A stretch of DNA of 64,000 bases from Schaedlerella arabinosiphila (lineage in GTDB: Bacteria > Bacillota > Clostridia > Lachnospirales > Lachnospiraceae). Below are positions 1 to 8,837 of the stretch, piece after piece. The notes under the pieces are model-generated. The model was given only the letters and a program-made list of their open reading frames with translations, had not been told where the DNA came from and searched no databases. The DNA lies in the NCBI RefSeq assembly GCF_003885045.1, contig NZ_RHJS01000002.1, positions 1,302,001-1,366,000 of the forward strand. The letters run 5' to 3'. Numbering within the stretch: position 1 is the stretch's first letter; each line of letters starts with the position of its first letter. A program made the position numbers and the translations under genes.

Positions 1-2
1 AT

Positions 3-146
3 CTGAGCAAGGAAAATAATTATGTGAAGCTGGCGTATGAAACCGTGAAGCTGGAAGTGACGCTGGGCGATAACGCTTATAAAGGGGAAGATCTGGATAT
101 GACCGTCGCGAAACGGGACGAGGTATCGGAGATATACTCTTTTTGA
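3..146 (+). CDS. C-terminal end of an unrecognised protein (partial)
   Basis: An open frame enters from the left window edge and closes at a TGA at 144-146, giving the last 47 residues of a protein (ending EVSEIYSF). The tail is polar and has no membrane segment or motif that I recognise, so no function is proposed. It has the same orientation as the following genes, but a repeat block lies between them. That it is coding rests only on the open frame and ordinary composition. Confidence 0.5.
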   Translation: MSKENNYVKLAYETVKLEVTLGDNAYKGEDLDMTVAKRDEVSEIYSF

Positions 147-167
147 AAGGGCCGGATGGCCGGCAAA

Positions 168-305
168 CAATCACTTGCTGCGCAAGTGGCTGCATTCAAA
201 AGGCAATCAATTTGCTGCGCAAGTGGCTGCATTCAGAAGGCAATCAATTTGCTGCGCAAGTGGCTGCATTCAGAAGGTAATCAATTTGTTGCGCAAATTG
301 GTTAT
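168..305. repeat. 36-37 bp tandem repeat, three full copies plus a decayed partial one
   Basis: Copies lie at 168-203, 204-240 and 241-277, followed by a degenerate partial copy to about 305. Each unit carries a short dyad of the form TTGC-TGC-GCAA. The array ends just before the ribosome site of the ACT-domain gene. A reading frame runs through it into that gene, but the ribosome site and family length favour the start at 327, so the repeats are probably untranslated. Confidence 0.85.
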
Positions 306-326
306 ATATTACAGGAGGAACAGGAC

Positions 327-599
327 ATGAAGAAATGCATCGTAACCGTGCTGGGGAAGGATACCGTGGGGATCATCGCGAAGGTATGCACCTACCTTGC
401 GGAAAATGGGATCAACATTCTGGACATTTCCCAGACTATCGTGCAGGGATACTTTAATATGATGATGATTGTGGATGTGACGGAGAAGGATACCCAGTTT
501 ACAAAGATCTGTGATGATCTGGAAAAGCTGGGCAAGGAGATCGGGGTCAATATCCGCTGCCAGAGAGAAGAAATTTTTGAGAAAATGCACAGGCTGTAA
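327..599 (+). CDS. ACT domain regulatory protein, UPF0237 family
   Basis: A 90-residue protein consisting of one ACT domain ([20 protein letters not shown] start, then [18 protein letters not shown]), the usual size and layout for UPF0237. ACT domains bind small ligands such as amino acids; the ligand here is unknown. The start at 327 is set by an AGGAGG site about six bases upstream. An in-frame upstream extension through the repeat block would add residues that the family lacks. It sits 52 bp before a UPF0210 gene, a pairing known in Firmicutes and archaea, so the two probably act together and are co-transcribed. Confidence 0.9.
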   Translation: MKKCIVTVLGKDTVGIIAKVCTYLAENGINILDISQTIVQGYFNMMMIVDVTEKDTQFTKICDDLEKLGKEIGVNIRCQREEIFEKMHRL

Positions 600-651
600 C
601 AAAGAATGCTGCGACAGACAGAATCAGCCGCAAAAGGTGAGGAAAACAGAT

Positions 652-2016
652 ATGATTAATATGTATGAAGTTTCAGAGACAAACGAAATGATCGAGCATG
701 AGAACCTGGACGTGCGTACGATCACGCTGGGGATCAGCCTGCTGGACTGCATCGACTCGGATCTGGTAGCGCTGAATGAAAAGATCTATGAGAAGATCAC
801 CAGGGTGGCGAAGGATCTGGTCAGCACAGGCCGGGACATTGAAAAGGAGTTCGGCATTCCGATCGTCAACAAGCGGATCTCCATTACGCCCATTTCCCTG
901 GTGGGGTCTGCGGCGTGCAGATGCCCGGAGGATTTTGTGACCATCGCCCGGACGCTGGACCGGGCGGCGCAGACCGTAGGCGTAAACTTTATCGGCGGAT
1001 ATTCCGCACTGGTGTCCAAGGGAATGACGAAAAGCGAGGAATACCTGATCCGGTCGATCCCCCAGGCGCTGGCGGAGACGGAGCGGATCTGCAGCTCCGT
1101 CAATGTAGGCTCCACCAGGACCGGGATCAATATGGATGCGGTTCGCCTCTGCGGGGAGATCGTAAAGGCCACAGCCGAGGCCACCAAGGACCGGGATTCC
1201 CTGGGCTGTGCAAAGCTGGTGGTATTCTGCAACGCGCCGGACGACAATCCGTTTATGGCAGGGGCATTTCTGGGCGTGACGGAGGCGGACGCGGTCATCA
1301 ACGTGGGAGTCAGCGGGCCGGGCGTCGTGAAGAAGGCATTGGAAAAGGTGCGGGGCAAGGGGTTCGAGGAACTCTGCGAGACCATCAAGAAGACTGCTTT
1401 CAAGGTGACCCGGGTAGGCCAGCTTGTGGCAGGAGAAGCATCGAAGCGGATGGGGATTCCCTTCGGAATCGTGGATCTGTCCCTGGCGCCCACTCCGGCC
1501 ATCGGGGACAGCGTGGCGGAGATCCTGGAAGAGATCGGCCTGGAGAGGGTCGGCGCGCCGGGGACTACGGCGGCCCTGGCCATGCTCAATGACCAGGTGA
1601 AAAAGGGCGGTGTGATGGCCTCCTCCTATGTGGGGGGCTTAAGCGGCGCATTTATCCCGGTGAGCGAGGATCAGGGAATGATCGACGCGGTGAACGTCGG
1701 TTCCCTGACGCTGGAGAAGCTGGAAGCCATGACCTGCGTCTGTTCTGTGGGCCTGGATATGATCGCGATTCCGGGCAAGACGAAGGCCAGCACCATTGCC
1801 GGGATCATTGCGGACGAAATGGCCATCGGCATGGTGAACCAGAAGACCACGGCGGTAAGGCTGATCCCGGTGATCGGAAAAGATGTGGGCGAGACGGCGG
1901 AATTTGGAGGGCTTCTGGGCTATGCGCCCATTATTCCGGTGAATGAATTTGGATGCGACACATTCATCAGCCGGAAAGGACGGATTCCGGCGCCGATCCA
2001 TAGTTTTAAGAATTGA
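652..2016 (+). CDS. UPF0210 (PFL) family protein
   Basis: A 454-residue protein matching the UPF0210/DUF711 family (length about 450; conserved [18 protein letters not shown] near the N-terminus and [20 protein letters not shown] near the C-terminus). The family is related in fold to glycyl-radical enzymes but its reaction is not established, so none is assigned. The start at 652 follows a GGTGAGG site; an in-frame ATG at 661 is an alternative. It follows the ACT gene closely, which suggests the ACT protein senses or controls something related. Confidence 0.9.
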   Translation: MINMYEVSETNEMIEHENLDVRTITLGISLLDCIDSDLVALNEKIYEKITRVAKDLVSTGRDIEKEFGIPIVNKRISITPISLVGSAACRCPEDFVTIARTLDRAAQTVGVNFIGGYSALVSKGMTKSEEYLIRSIPQALAETERICSSVNVGSTRTGINMDAVRLCGEIVKATAEATKDRDSLGCAKLVVFCNAPDDNPFMAGAFLGVTEADAVINVGVSGPGVVKKALEKVRGKGFEELCETIKKTAFKVTRVGQLVAGEASKRMGIPFGIVDLSLAPTPAIGDSVAEILEEIGLERVGAPGTTAALAMLNDQVKKGGVMASSYVGGLSGAFIPVSEDQGMIDAVNVGSLTLEKLEAMTCVCSVGLDMIAIPGKTKASTIAGIIADEMAIGMVNQKTTAVRLIPVIGKDVGETAEFGGLLGYAPIIPVNEFGCDTFISRKGRIPAPIHSFKN

Positions 2017-2101
2017 TGCAGTCGCCGGGAACAGTTCGGAAAACAGTCCGGCGGAACGTTTTTGGGACTGCAGGAATATTAAAGGAGCAAGAGACGATAA
2101 A

Positions 2102-2959
2102 ATGAGCAGGATAGCGATTGTAACAGACAGCAACAGCGGGATTACACAGGCAAAGGGAAAGGAGATGGGGATCTATGTCCTCCCGATGCCGTTCTATATC
2201 AATGGGGAACTCTTTCTGGAAGACATTACCCTGACCCAGGAGGAATTTTACAAACGGCTTGGGGAGGATGCGGATATTTCCACGTCCCAGCCGTCGCCGG
2301 GGGATGTCATGGATCTGTGGGACAGGGCTCTGGAAGAATACGACGAGCTGGTGCATATCCCTATGTCCAGCGGCCTGAGCAGTTCCTGCGAGACCGCCGT
2401 TTCACTGGCAGAGGACTACAACGGGCGGGTGCAGGTGGTGAATAACCAGAGGATTTCCGTGACCCAGGAGCGGTCCGTCATAGACGCCATGGAGCTGCGC
2501 GACGCAGGAAAGTCGGCGGCGGAGATCCGGGAAATCTTAGAAAGAGAAAAATTTGAATCCACCATCTACATCACCGTGGATACGTTGAAATATCTGAAAA
2601 AAGGCGGCAGGATCACTCCTGCGGCCGCGGCTCTGGGAACCGTGCTGAACTTAAAGCCGGTACTGCAGATCCAGGGAGAAAAGCTGGATGCCTTTGCAAA
2701 GGTGCGGGGCTGGAAGGCGGCAAAGCGGACCATGCTGCAGGCAATTGAGAAGGATATCAAGGAACGGTTTGCGGGGAAGGAGTCCCAATTGATTTTGGGG
2801 ATGGCGTATACCTGCGGGAAGGAAGAGGCGGCAGAGTGGAAGGAAGAGATCCACAGCCATTTCCCGGAGTATGAGATCATGGAAAACCCGCTTTCCCTGA
2901 GCATTGCCTGCCATATCGGGGCAGGAGCCATGGCAGTGACTTGTACGAAGAAGGTATAA
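2102..2959 (+). CDS. DegV family protein (fatty-acid-binding, EDD fold)
   Basis: A 285-residue DegV protein. The N-terminal TDSNSGI segment, the middle SGLSSSCETAV segment and the late YTCGKEEA segment correspond to family motifs. DegV/FakB proteins bind a fatty acid; FakB forms present it to the FakA kinase for phosphorylation. No fakA gene is in the window, so its exact role is open. The start at 2102 follows AAAGGAGC. A hairpin about 65 bp after the stop probably ends transcription. Confidence 0.9.
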   Translation: MSRIAIVTDSNSGITQAKGKEMGIYVLPMPFYINGELFLEDITLTQEEFYKRLGEDADISTSQPSPGDVMDLWDRALEEYDELVHIPMSSGLSSSCETAVSLAEDYNGRVQVVNNQRISVTQERSVIDAMELRDAGKSAAEIREILEREKFESTIYITVDTLKYLKKGGRITPAAAALGTVLNLKPVLQIQGEKLDAFAKVRGWKAAKRTMLQAIEKDIKERFAGKESQLILGMAYTCGKEEAAEWKEEIHSHFPEYEIMENPLSLSIACHIGAGAMAVTCTKKV

Positions 2960-3027
2960 GAGACGAGGGTTAAACACATTTCAGTAAGGGCAGGCATTTT
3001 GCAATCGAAGAATGGCTGGAAGGGATG

Positions 3028-3068
3028 ATAGCTGCTTTACGGTAAAACGGTAAAGCAGCTATTGTATT
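3028..3068 (+). terminator. Hairpin terminator after degV-family gene
   Basis: A 13-bp perfect stem (ATAGCTGCTTTAC at 3028-3040 with its complement at 3050-3062) is followed by a weak T-rich tract (TTGTATTT). The T-tract is imperfect, so efficiency is uncertain. Confidence 0.6.
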
Positions 3069-3117
3069 TAAGAGGTCTAGATTTTGTCTGTTTGTTTAAA
3101 AATCAGACGTTGCCTGA

Positions 3118-3258
3118 CCAACTCAAGAAAGGGAAATAAAGTTGATAATATCAGAATTGCTCGGAGAAACACCTGTTTCCAGACTGCGTGAACGAGATTT
3201 GCCACAGGCCCTCTTGCGCTGCATGAAAGAGAGGAATAGCTGTTATGGATTATTTTAG
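3118..3258 (+). other. Short open frame before the histidine kinase, possible gene remnant
   Basis: A frame open from 3118 to a TAG at 3256 encodes KLIISELLGETPVSRLRERD and on through LPQALLRCMKERNS, overlapping the kinase start in another frame. No ATG with a ribosome site leads it. It could be the decayed end of an upstream gene, perhaps the missing response regulator, but no family was recognised. Confidence 0.2.
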
Positions 3259-4555
3259 TATAGGGCTTAATATTTTTTGCCTGATAGCCCAAGGCATTAT
3301 GCACGTTTACTTTTGTGCCAGCCTCACCGGGAAAAAACAGAAGGCATATCATTTTGCCATATACATTTTCATTTTCTTCATTTTGGACTGGATTGCAAGT
3401 AAGTTTTCTTTCCCATGGATCATAGTGATTGGGATAGAACTGCTTATTTTGTATGGGGTAAACCGTTTTATTCTGGGCAATCGTCCCTCTGCGTCCTGGG
3501 TTGCGGCAATCCTCGCCAATTACATCTCCCAGTTTTCCTTTGGGCTTATCAACTCGGTGGAGGCGGTGATATTTCCCCGTGTGACGAACACCCTGCTTTT
3601 GTACTCAATGGTCACAGCGGCAACAGCGGTCTCCCTGGCCATAAGTATTGCCTGCTATACAAGCGTAGTAAAATCCATATCGCCAGAAGAAATTGGACAC
3701 ATGACATATATGGGCTGCTTATTGTTCCCTGTTCTGTTTTTCTTTACCGCAGAATTGTATATCATGCAGACCTCATATACACAGATTTACTATGATGTGT
3801 TGTCTCCTGCCCTTCTGTTGGAACATACTGCGCTGCTGTTTTTGCAAGCCCTAGGGCTGGGAGCTTTACTCTGTACCTTGTATGCCTATCGTCACCTATG
3901 CCGCAGTTTACAGACCAAAGCAGAAATGCAATCTTTGTCTCAAGCAGTCCAGGCACAGAAAATATATATTGCCGAGGCACAAACTCGCTATGAACAGACA
4001 AAAGCATTCCGCCACGATATTAAAAATCATCTTTCTGTATTGAGCGCCCTGCTTAACAATAACAAATTGGAAGAGAGCAAAGCCTATCTGCAAAAGCTGG
4101 AAACAGTCTCAACCACGTTGTCATTTCCTTGTCAGACAGGTAATTCAGTGGTGGATATTTTGCTGGGAGAAAAGTTAAAGATGGCAAAAGCAGATGGGAT
4201 TACAGCTGAGGTTTCATTGTTCCTTCCACCCCCTTGCGGAATAGATGATTTTGATTTATGTGTGATTTTTGCCAATGCTTTGGACAACGCGATCAGTGCG
4301 TGTCAATCCATTGAGGGAGTAAGGTCAATTCGCATCAGCGGAGAGCGGCAGGGCGACTTCTATATGCTGGCATTTGAAAATACCTGTTCAGATAATCCGC
4401 TGCCGCCAACGGGAACCGGCCTTTCCAATATCAGAGCTGTAGCAGAGAAATATCACGGTGCGATGTTGACAGAGAAAATTGAACGGAGGTTCTCTTTGAA
4501 CGTGTTGCTGAACATTTCAATACATCCAGAGAGCATTTCAATACAAAAGCCTTGA
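3245..4555 (+). CDS. AgrC-like sensor histidine kinase (GHKL), orphan
   Basis: A 436-residue membrane kinase. Roughly residues 1-210 form six or seven hydrophobic helices. A linker follows, then an H-box RHDIKNHL with the likely phospho-acceptor His near residue 257. An N-box (NALDNAISAC) and a G-box (GTGLSNIRAV) complete a HATPase of the GHKL/SpoOB-like type used in peptide quorum sensing. It would phosphorylate a LytTR-class response regulator, but none lies next to it, nor is a peptide gene or AgrB-like protease visible. Base composition is more AT-rich than the upstream genes, so recent acquisition or decay of the partner is plausible. Confidence 0.85.
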   Translation: MDYFSIGLNIFCLIAQGIMHVYFCASLTGKKQKAYHFAIYIFIFFILDWIASKFSFPWIIVIGIELLILYGVNRFILGNRPSASWVAAILANYISQFSFGLINSVEAVIFPRVTNTLLLYSMVTAATAVSLAISIACYTSVVKSISPEEIGHMTYMGCLLFPVLFFFTAELYIMQTSYTQIYYDVLSPALLLEHTALLFLQALGLGALLCTLYAYRHLCRSLQTKAEMQSLSQAVQAQKIYIAEAQTRYEQTKAFRHDIKNHLSVLSALLNNNKLEESKAYLQKLETVSTTLSFPCQTGNSVVDILLGEKLKMAKADGITAEVSLFLPPPCGIDDFDLCVIFANALDNAISACQSIEGVRSIRISGERQGDFYMLAFENTCSDNPLPPTGTGLSNIRAVAEKYHGAMLTEKIERRFSLNVLLNISIHPESISIQKP

Positions 4556-4627
4556 AATTCTTTTTTTACGGGGTAAACTGATAGTAGCAATATCAGTTGC
4601 CTATCTTGTGGATTGGAGGAATATATT

Positions 4628-5146
4628 ATGCAGTCTATTTCTGGAATAAACTTTGGCGCAGCGCAGCCGTCTGTGCCGCTTGCTGGTGTGGAGGAACCGA
4701 AAAAAGTCCAGCGGCCCGAAGATGAAACCCAATCGCGCTACCAAAAACCTGTGATGGATGAATATGTTCCGGAGGAAAAAACGGAACCATCAGGGCGTTA
4801 TTGGCTTGGCAAAGACGAGGACGGCAAGCCTAAATTCTATTTCGCTGACCCGGAGCGGGCAGAGGATGCCCCAGATGCTTCTGATCGGGACAAGAGTGCG
4901 GAAGGGCCGGAAAAAAGCGGCTCTGACAAAGATGGGCAAAGTTGCACCTGCAATACCGACAAGGTTGACCGTGAGATTGAAAAACTAAAAAAGCAGAAAC
5001 AAGAGCTGGAGCAGCAAATCAACAGGGAAACAGATGAAAGCAAAACAGAGGATTTGAAAGCAAAATTGGCACAGATAGAAAAAGAATTGAGCCAAAAGGA
5101 CAATGACACATATAGGCGTCAGCACGCTACATATACATACTCCTAA
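4628..5146 (+). CDS. Uncharacterised hydrophilic protein with C-terminal coiled coil
   Basis: A 172-residue protein without a signal peptide or membrane segment. The first two thirds are polar and proline/glutamate rich (RYWLGKDEDGKPKFYFADPE). A CTC pair follows near residue 130, then a charged coiled coil (EIEKLKKQKQELEQQINRE) and a short tail. The start at 4628 is chosen because GGAGGA lies seven bases upstream; a TTG at 4613 sits too close to the same site. The function is unknown. It follows the kinase gene by 72 bp and could be a target or partner, but this is only position. Confidence 0.7.
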   Translation: MQSISGINFGAAQPSVPLAGVEEPKKVQRPEDETQSRYQKPVMDEYVPEEKTEPSGRYWLGKDEDGKPKFYFADPERAEDAPDASDRDKSAEGPEKSGSDKDGQSCTCNTDKVDREIEKLKKQKQELEQQINRETDESKTEDLKAKLAQIEKELSQKDNDTYRRQHATYTYS

Positions 5147-5156
5147 TGTCTGCCAC

Positions 5157-5183
5157 ACGACGGCAAAAGAAAAAAGCCGTCGT
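5157..5183 (+). terminator. Hairpin ACGACGGC...GCCGTCGT
   Basis: Eight-base perfect stem with an A-rich loop shortly after the coiled-coil gene. There is no clear T-run on the plus strand, so it may be only a structural element. Confidence 0.4.
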
Positions 5184-5209
5184 ACAAGCAGGAAAATCGC
5201 TACGCCCCG

Positions 5210-5245
5210 AACGGCGGCTTTTGAGAAATCGAAAGCCGCCGTTTT
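5210..5245 (+). terminator. Rho-independent terminator
   Basis: Stem AACGGCGGCTTT / AAAGCCGCCGTT with a loop of about ten bases and a TTTT end. It is the stronger of the two hairpins behind the coiled-coil gene. Confidence 0.65.
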
Positions 5246-5404
5246 CAATGCCCATCGGCGGCAATGGGAGGATGCCGCCATGTGATTGCGAATAGATAGG
5301 CACTTGTCAAAAAAAGCCTGACTGACCCTTGTAGCGGCATCACCTACCCATGTTTGCAAAAATAGTCGTTTTCTGACGGCTTATATTTTGTGCTGGCAGG
5401 GAAA

Positions 5405-5520
5405 TATAAGCCAGCCCCGGTACGAAGGGTAGAAATACCAAAGGATAACGGGAAGAAAAGAATGCTGTGCCAACGGCAGTAGACCGGGTCATCCAGCAGG
5501 CGATTGCACAGGTGCTTATT
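5405..5520 (+). pseudogene. Group II intron reverse transcriptase fossil
   Basis: Two adjoining frames translate to YKPAPVRRVEIPKDNGKKRM and then VPTAVDRVIQQAIAQVL. Together these match the consecutive LtrA-type motif YKPxPVRRVxIPK...xRxLGIPTxxDRVIQQAIAQVL of group II intron reverse transcriptases. A frame change between them and the absence of the rest of the enzyme show this is a short fossil. No domain V/VI RNA was found next to it. Confidence 0.75.
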
Positions 5521-5529
5521 GTTACCTTC

Positions 5530-5946
5530 AACAAGGAGAAATCCGGTGCTGGCGGATATATTTGGACGGTTGGGATATATGGAACGTCAGGGCAGCGGAC
5601 TCAACAAAATCCGTGAGGCATATGAAAATGCGGTGAATTATGAGGTTGGAATGGAGCCGGGATTTTATTCGGACAGAGTGATGTTTATGGTGACATTGAA
5701 AATTTGAATTATAAAATGCTGCTAAATGAAGCTAAAAATGAAGCTGAAAATATTGTTTTAACGGAAATTGAAAGAAATTTGTGTGAATTATTGAAGGAAA
5801 TTCCCAAAATAACACAGTCAGAAATCCAAAAACAATTAAACCTTTCCAGAAGTAAAGTACAAAGAACAATGAAAAAATTGGTAAATAAAGGAGTAATTGA
5901 GAATATCGGCTTTTATAGAAGCGGACATTGGAAAGTTACAAAATAA
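5530..5946 (+). pseudogene. Frameshifted C-terminal part of an AlbA_2/AAA_4 ATPase-type regulator
   Basis: The first frame reads RNPVLADIFGRLGYMERQGS and onward to a TGA at 5705-5707. This is the usual C-terminal segment of Schlafen-like/AAA_4 (RecG-related) predicted regulators. The next frame continues (from about 5704) with a winged-helix domain (TQSEIQKQLNLSRSKVQRTM), which normally follows on the same protein. A one-base shift therefore splits the gene, and the N-terminal ATPase is missing. Low-GC codons set it apart from the genes around it. The HTH half alone could still be made from the TTG at 5704, but I judge it decayed. Confidence 0.7.
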
Positions 5947-6042
5947 TTGTTTGGGTATGTAAGGGCAAAACGGCACTTAGTCAAATAATCTTTAACTGTG
6001 CTGCATCTTTTTCTGGATATCTATAAGATGATATTCTGCAAT

Positions 6043-6516
6043 TCAGCAAGGAAAAGGATTGCTTCGTACAAGCGTCTCATAAGTGGAGCAGATCTTATCT
6101 GCAAGGCAGACGATCACCGCGGCCCTGCACTTCGGAAGCGAAAACAGCGTCAGGGGCCACATGTGGCTTTGGATGATATTCTGCTCCACCGGAGAGAGTG
6201 TATACAGCCGCATGGCATTTTTCAGGGCGACTGACGGATGATGGAATCCGTGGAGCCGCTCGTGGGAATCGCTTATGTGCCAGTCATACAGATAAAAGTC
6301 ATGGAGAAACGCGCCCCGCACCAGTTCGGAATCCGACGCGCCGAGGTGCAGGCGGCGGTTCAGATAAAAGCTGAACCGGGTTACGCTGAGTACATGTTCA
6401 TAGGTGGAAATGCGCCCATGCTGGATAAAACGCTTCATAAGCTGGGCCTCCTCTGTTAGATTCAGCCCACGAAGATGTTTTCTGATCTCGGATCGTTCTT
6501 TTTTTGTCAATCTCAT
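6043..6516 (-). CDS. HD domain phosphohydrolase family protein
   Basis: A 157-residue protein with an HD-type metal site: a histidine in the segment STYEHVLSVTRFSFYLNRRL, then FLHDFYLYDWH carrying the HD pair, and a later histidine in IIQSHMWPL. HD proteins hydrolyse nucleotides or phosphodiesters; the substrate cannot be read from the sequence. It is the second gene of a two-gene operon, overlapping the upstream membrane-protein gene by four bases, so the two are probably translationally coupled. Confidence 0.8.
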   Translation of the reverse strand: MRLTKKERSEIRKHLRGLNLTEEAQLMKRFIQHGRISTYEHVLSVTRFSFYLNRRLHLGASDSELVRGAFLHDFYLYDWHISDSHERLHGFHHPSVALKNAMRLYTLSPVEQNIIQSHMWPLTLFSLPKCRAAVIVCLADKICSTYETLVRSNPFPC

Positions 6517-7331
6517 TTCAGATCCTGCCTTTCTGTCTCTTTCCTGCGGAAGGAGAGCGCATGCTTCATCCTGCTTCCCAGTTCGCGGTACCGCGCATGG
6601 CGGAAGGATACGGAGGAGCGGAGCGCCCGGGTCTGGTTCCAGTTCATGGTGGAAAGCGTATGCTTTAATTCCTCCATCATCCTGCGTTCGCGAAATTCTT
6701 CCAGGGAAATTTTTTCTTTCAGGGTTTCCAGCCCTTCGGAAAGGTTCTGCCTTGTGTTCTCAATCCATGCGTCATACCGCTCCGAAATCTGCGAGTCAAT
6801 GGCCTTCATGGTGGTCTCCAGCTTGACGTTCAGCGCGATCAGGGAGTCTGCCGTCAGCGCGCAGTCCGCGGAGAAAACCGCCATCAGAAGCAATGCGGCA
6901 GGCTCCTGCCAGGAAAGCGAAAGGGAGTCGGTGACACGCACCATATAAGGGTGGATGCCGTACAGCACGATCAGTCCGGCCGCGCCGAAGCCCAGGGAAC
7001 AGGGCAAACAGATCCGGCCCTTGATGTTCAGAGGGAGATCGCTGTAATCCCACCATACCGCGTGAAACAGCTTTTCCGTAGTATACGAGGTGGTATATTC
7101 CAGGACCGCGGAGCCGAGCATACAGGTCAGAAATACCGCGCCGTAATTGGGGAGCCCGCTGCAGACCAGCACGTCCAGTACCGCGCCTACGCCGTAGATC
7201 GGGCAGTAGGGCCCGATGAGCATGCCCCGATTGTCCCATTTCAGAGTCTTTACACTGCAGAAGATCGTTTCATAGATCCATCCCAGAATACTGTATAAAA
7301 TAAACCAGATAAATATTGTTGTTATATGCAT
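6513..7331 (-). CDS. CmpB-like (ABC transporter type IV) membrane protein
   Basis: A protein of about 272 residues with a conserved N-terminal membrane domain: FIWFILYSILGWIYETI, then NRGMLIGPYCPIYGVGAVLD, then FHAVWWDYSDLPLNIKGRIC. These are hallmarks of the PF06541 family. The C-terminal third is soluble and charged. No transporter function is established for the family. The start at 7331 is preferred over ATGs at 7334 and 7343 because the GAGGT site lies about five bases before it. Confidence 0.8.
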   Translation of the reverse strand: MHITTIFIWFILYSILGWIYETIFCSVKTLKWDNRGMLIGPYCPIYGVGAVLDVLVCSGLPNYGAVFLTCMLGSAVLEYTTSYTTEKLFHAVWWDYSDLPLNIKGRICLPCSLGFGAAGLIVLYGIHPYMVRVTDSLSLSWQEPAALLLMAVFSADCALTADSLIALNVKLETTMKAIDSQISERYDAWIENTRQNLSEGLETLKEKISLEEFRERRMMEELKHTLSTMNWNQTRALRSSVSFRHARYRELGSRMKHALSFRRKETERQDLK

Positions 7332-7511
7332 CATACACCTCATTTGTATTTTCGGAAGCTTTTTTGTATTTTCAGAAACTTTTTCAGCGGACGCAGGATT
7401 GCGCCGGCATGTTATTGATGAATGGATGGACAGGCAGGAAAACCACGGTGCATCCGGAAATATGGTTTTTCGATAAATATTTTAGCAGATATGAAATACA
7501 GAAGCAAGTGG

Positions 7512-7559
7512 TTGACAAAAAGATTCAGGATGATATAATGTACTTGTACAATAAGTACA
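7512..7559 (+). promoter_or_regulatory. Promoter with GntR-type operator
   Basis: TTGACA at 7512-7517 and TATAAT at 7534-7539 are 16 bases apart. An inverted repeat TGTACTT-N7-AAGTACA (7539-7559) overlaps the -10 box and the start region, where a bound repressor would block transcription. The next gene is a GntR-family regulator, so autorepression is likely. Confidence 0.85.
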
Positions 7560-7591
7560 CTTTACATATAAAAAAGAAAAGGCGGTGGAGC

Positions 7592-7969
7592 ATGGAGATC
7601 ATTATCAGCAATAATGCCAATAAGCCGATCTATGAACAGATTACATCCCAGATCAAAGCCATGATCATGAGCGGAGAGCTGCAGGCCGGGGACGCAATCC
7701 CTTCCATGCGGGCTCTGGCGAAGTCGATCCATGTCAGCGTGATCACGGTTCAGAAAGCATATGAGGATCTGCAGAGGGATGGATTTATCGAAACCACTGT
7801 CGGCCGGGGAAGTTTTGTATCGGCACAGAACAAGGAATTTTACCAGGAGGAGCAGCAGCGGATCGCGGAGGAGCACTTACAGGCTGCCGCAGAGATCGGC
7901 CGGATGAGCGGCATTTCCCTGGAAAAGCTGACGGAGCTTCTGGCATTATTCTACGAGGAGGATGATTGA
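7592..7969 (+). CDS. GntR family regulator, YtrA type
   Basis: A 125-residue protein with an N-terminal winged helix (PIYEQITSQIKAMIMSGELQ; PSMRALAKSIHVSVITVQKA) and a short helical C-terminus without a large ligand domain, which defines the YtrA group. Such proteins repress the ABC operon they belong to. The start at 7592 follows GGCGGTGGAG. Its stop overlaps the region before the ATPase gene, and a palindromic operator sits in its own promoter. It would control itself and the two transporter genes behind it. Confidence 0.9.
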   Translation: MEIIISNNANKPIYEQITSQIKAMIMSGELQAGDAIPSMRALAKSIHVSVITVQKAYEDLQRDGFIETTVGRGSFVSAQNKEFYQEEQQRIAEEHLQAAAEIGRMSGISLEKLTELLALFYEEDD

Positions 7970-7970
7970 T

Positions 7971-8837
7971 ATGGACTATATTTTAGAACTGGATCAGGTA
8001 TCGAAAAGATTTCCGAAAGACGGTTTTGTACTGGACAGGGTATCATTTTCTCTGCCTTACGGCGCAGTTATGGGACTGGTCGGACAAAACGGTGCGGGAA
8101 AGACGACCGCCATCGGTTGCATCCTGAACACGTCCTCCAGGGACGGCGGAACGATCCGGCTGTTTGGACAGGAGATGGGGGATCAGGACACGGCCATAAG
8201 GGAAAAGATCGGCGTGGTCTATGACGGAGATAATTTTCCCGGATACCTGACGGCGGCGCAGTTGTCGGAGATCATGGGCGGACTGTATCAGGCGTGGGAC
8301 CCTGTATTGTTTCAAAAATACCTGCAGGATTTTCACCTGCCTGCCGGACAGAAGATCGAGACCTATTCCAGAGGGATGACGATGAAGCTGGCGCTTTTTG
8401 CGGCGCTTTCACATCACCCGAAGCTTTTGATTCTGGACGAACCCACCGGCGGTCTGGACCCCGTTATGCGGGATGAGATCCTGGACGTATTTCTGGATTT
8501 TGTGCAGGAAGAGGACCATTCCATCCTGCTGTCCTCCCACATTACAAGCGACCTGGAGAAGATTGCGGATTACATTACCTTTATCCATGAGGGAAACGTG
8601 CTCCTGACCGCTTCCAAAAATGACCTGGCCTATCATTACGCGGTCATGCGCTGTAAGGAGAGCCAGTTTGACGCGCTGGACCGGGGGGATATCATAGCCT
8701 ATCGGAAACGGGATTTTCAGATTGACGTGCTGGTGTCTGACGGCAAAGAAGCAGAAAAAAAGTACAGGGACGCGGTTTTGGACCATGCTTCGCTGGATGA
8801 GATCATGCTGCTTTTGGTAAAGGGGGAACGGGTATGA
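7971..8837 (+). CDS. ABC transporter ATP-binding protein
   Basis: A 288-residue ATPase with Walker A (GLVGQNGAGKTT), a signature region (SRGMTMKLALFAAL), Walker B (LLILDEPTGGLD) and an H-loop (SSHITSDLEK). It energises the permease encoded next. ATG 7971 is preferred because the GGAGG in the upstream stop region is correctly spaced; ATG 7962 is too close. The GntR-ATPase-permease set resembles YtrA-controlled operons that answer to cell-envelope antibiotics, but the cargo is not known. Confidence 0.92.
   Translation: MDYILELDQVSKRFPKDGFVLDRVSFSLPYGAVMGLVGQNGAGKTTAIGCILNTSSRDGGTIRLFGQEMGDQDTAIREKIGVVYDGDNFPGYLTAAQLSEIMGGLYQAWDPVLFQKYLQDFHLPAGQKIETYSRGMTMKLALFAALSHHPKLLILDEPTGGLDPVMRDEILDVFLDFVQEEDHSILLSSHITSDLEKIADYITFIHEGNVLLTASKNDLAYHYAVMRCKESQFDALDRGDIIAYRKRDFQIDVLVSDGKEAEKKYRDAVLDHASLDEIMLLLVKGERV

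Noticed and set aside
168..277. CRISPR array
   Set aside because: The 36-37 bp units are directly adjacent without unique spacers and no cas gene is present.
156..326. In-frame upstream extension of the ACT-domain gene through the tandem repeats
   Set aside because: The extension has repeat-derived sequence, no ribosome site and is absent from the family; AGGAGG sets the start at 327.
786..1589. Long open frame opposite the UPF0210 gene
   Set aside because: Antisense shadow of a recognised gene in GC-rich codons; its protein has no motif and low-complexity Ser/Pro/Thr content.
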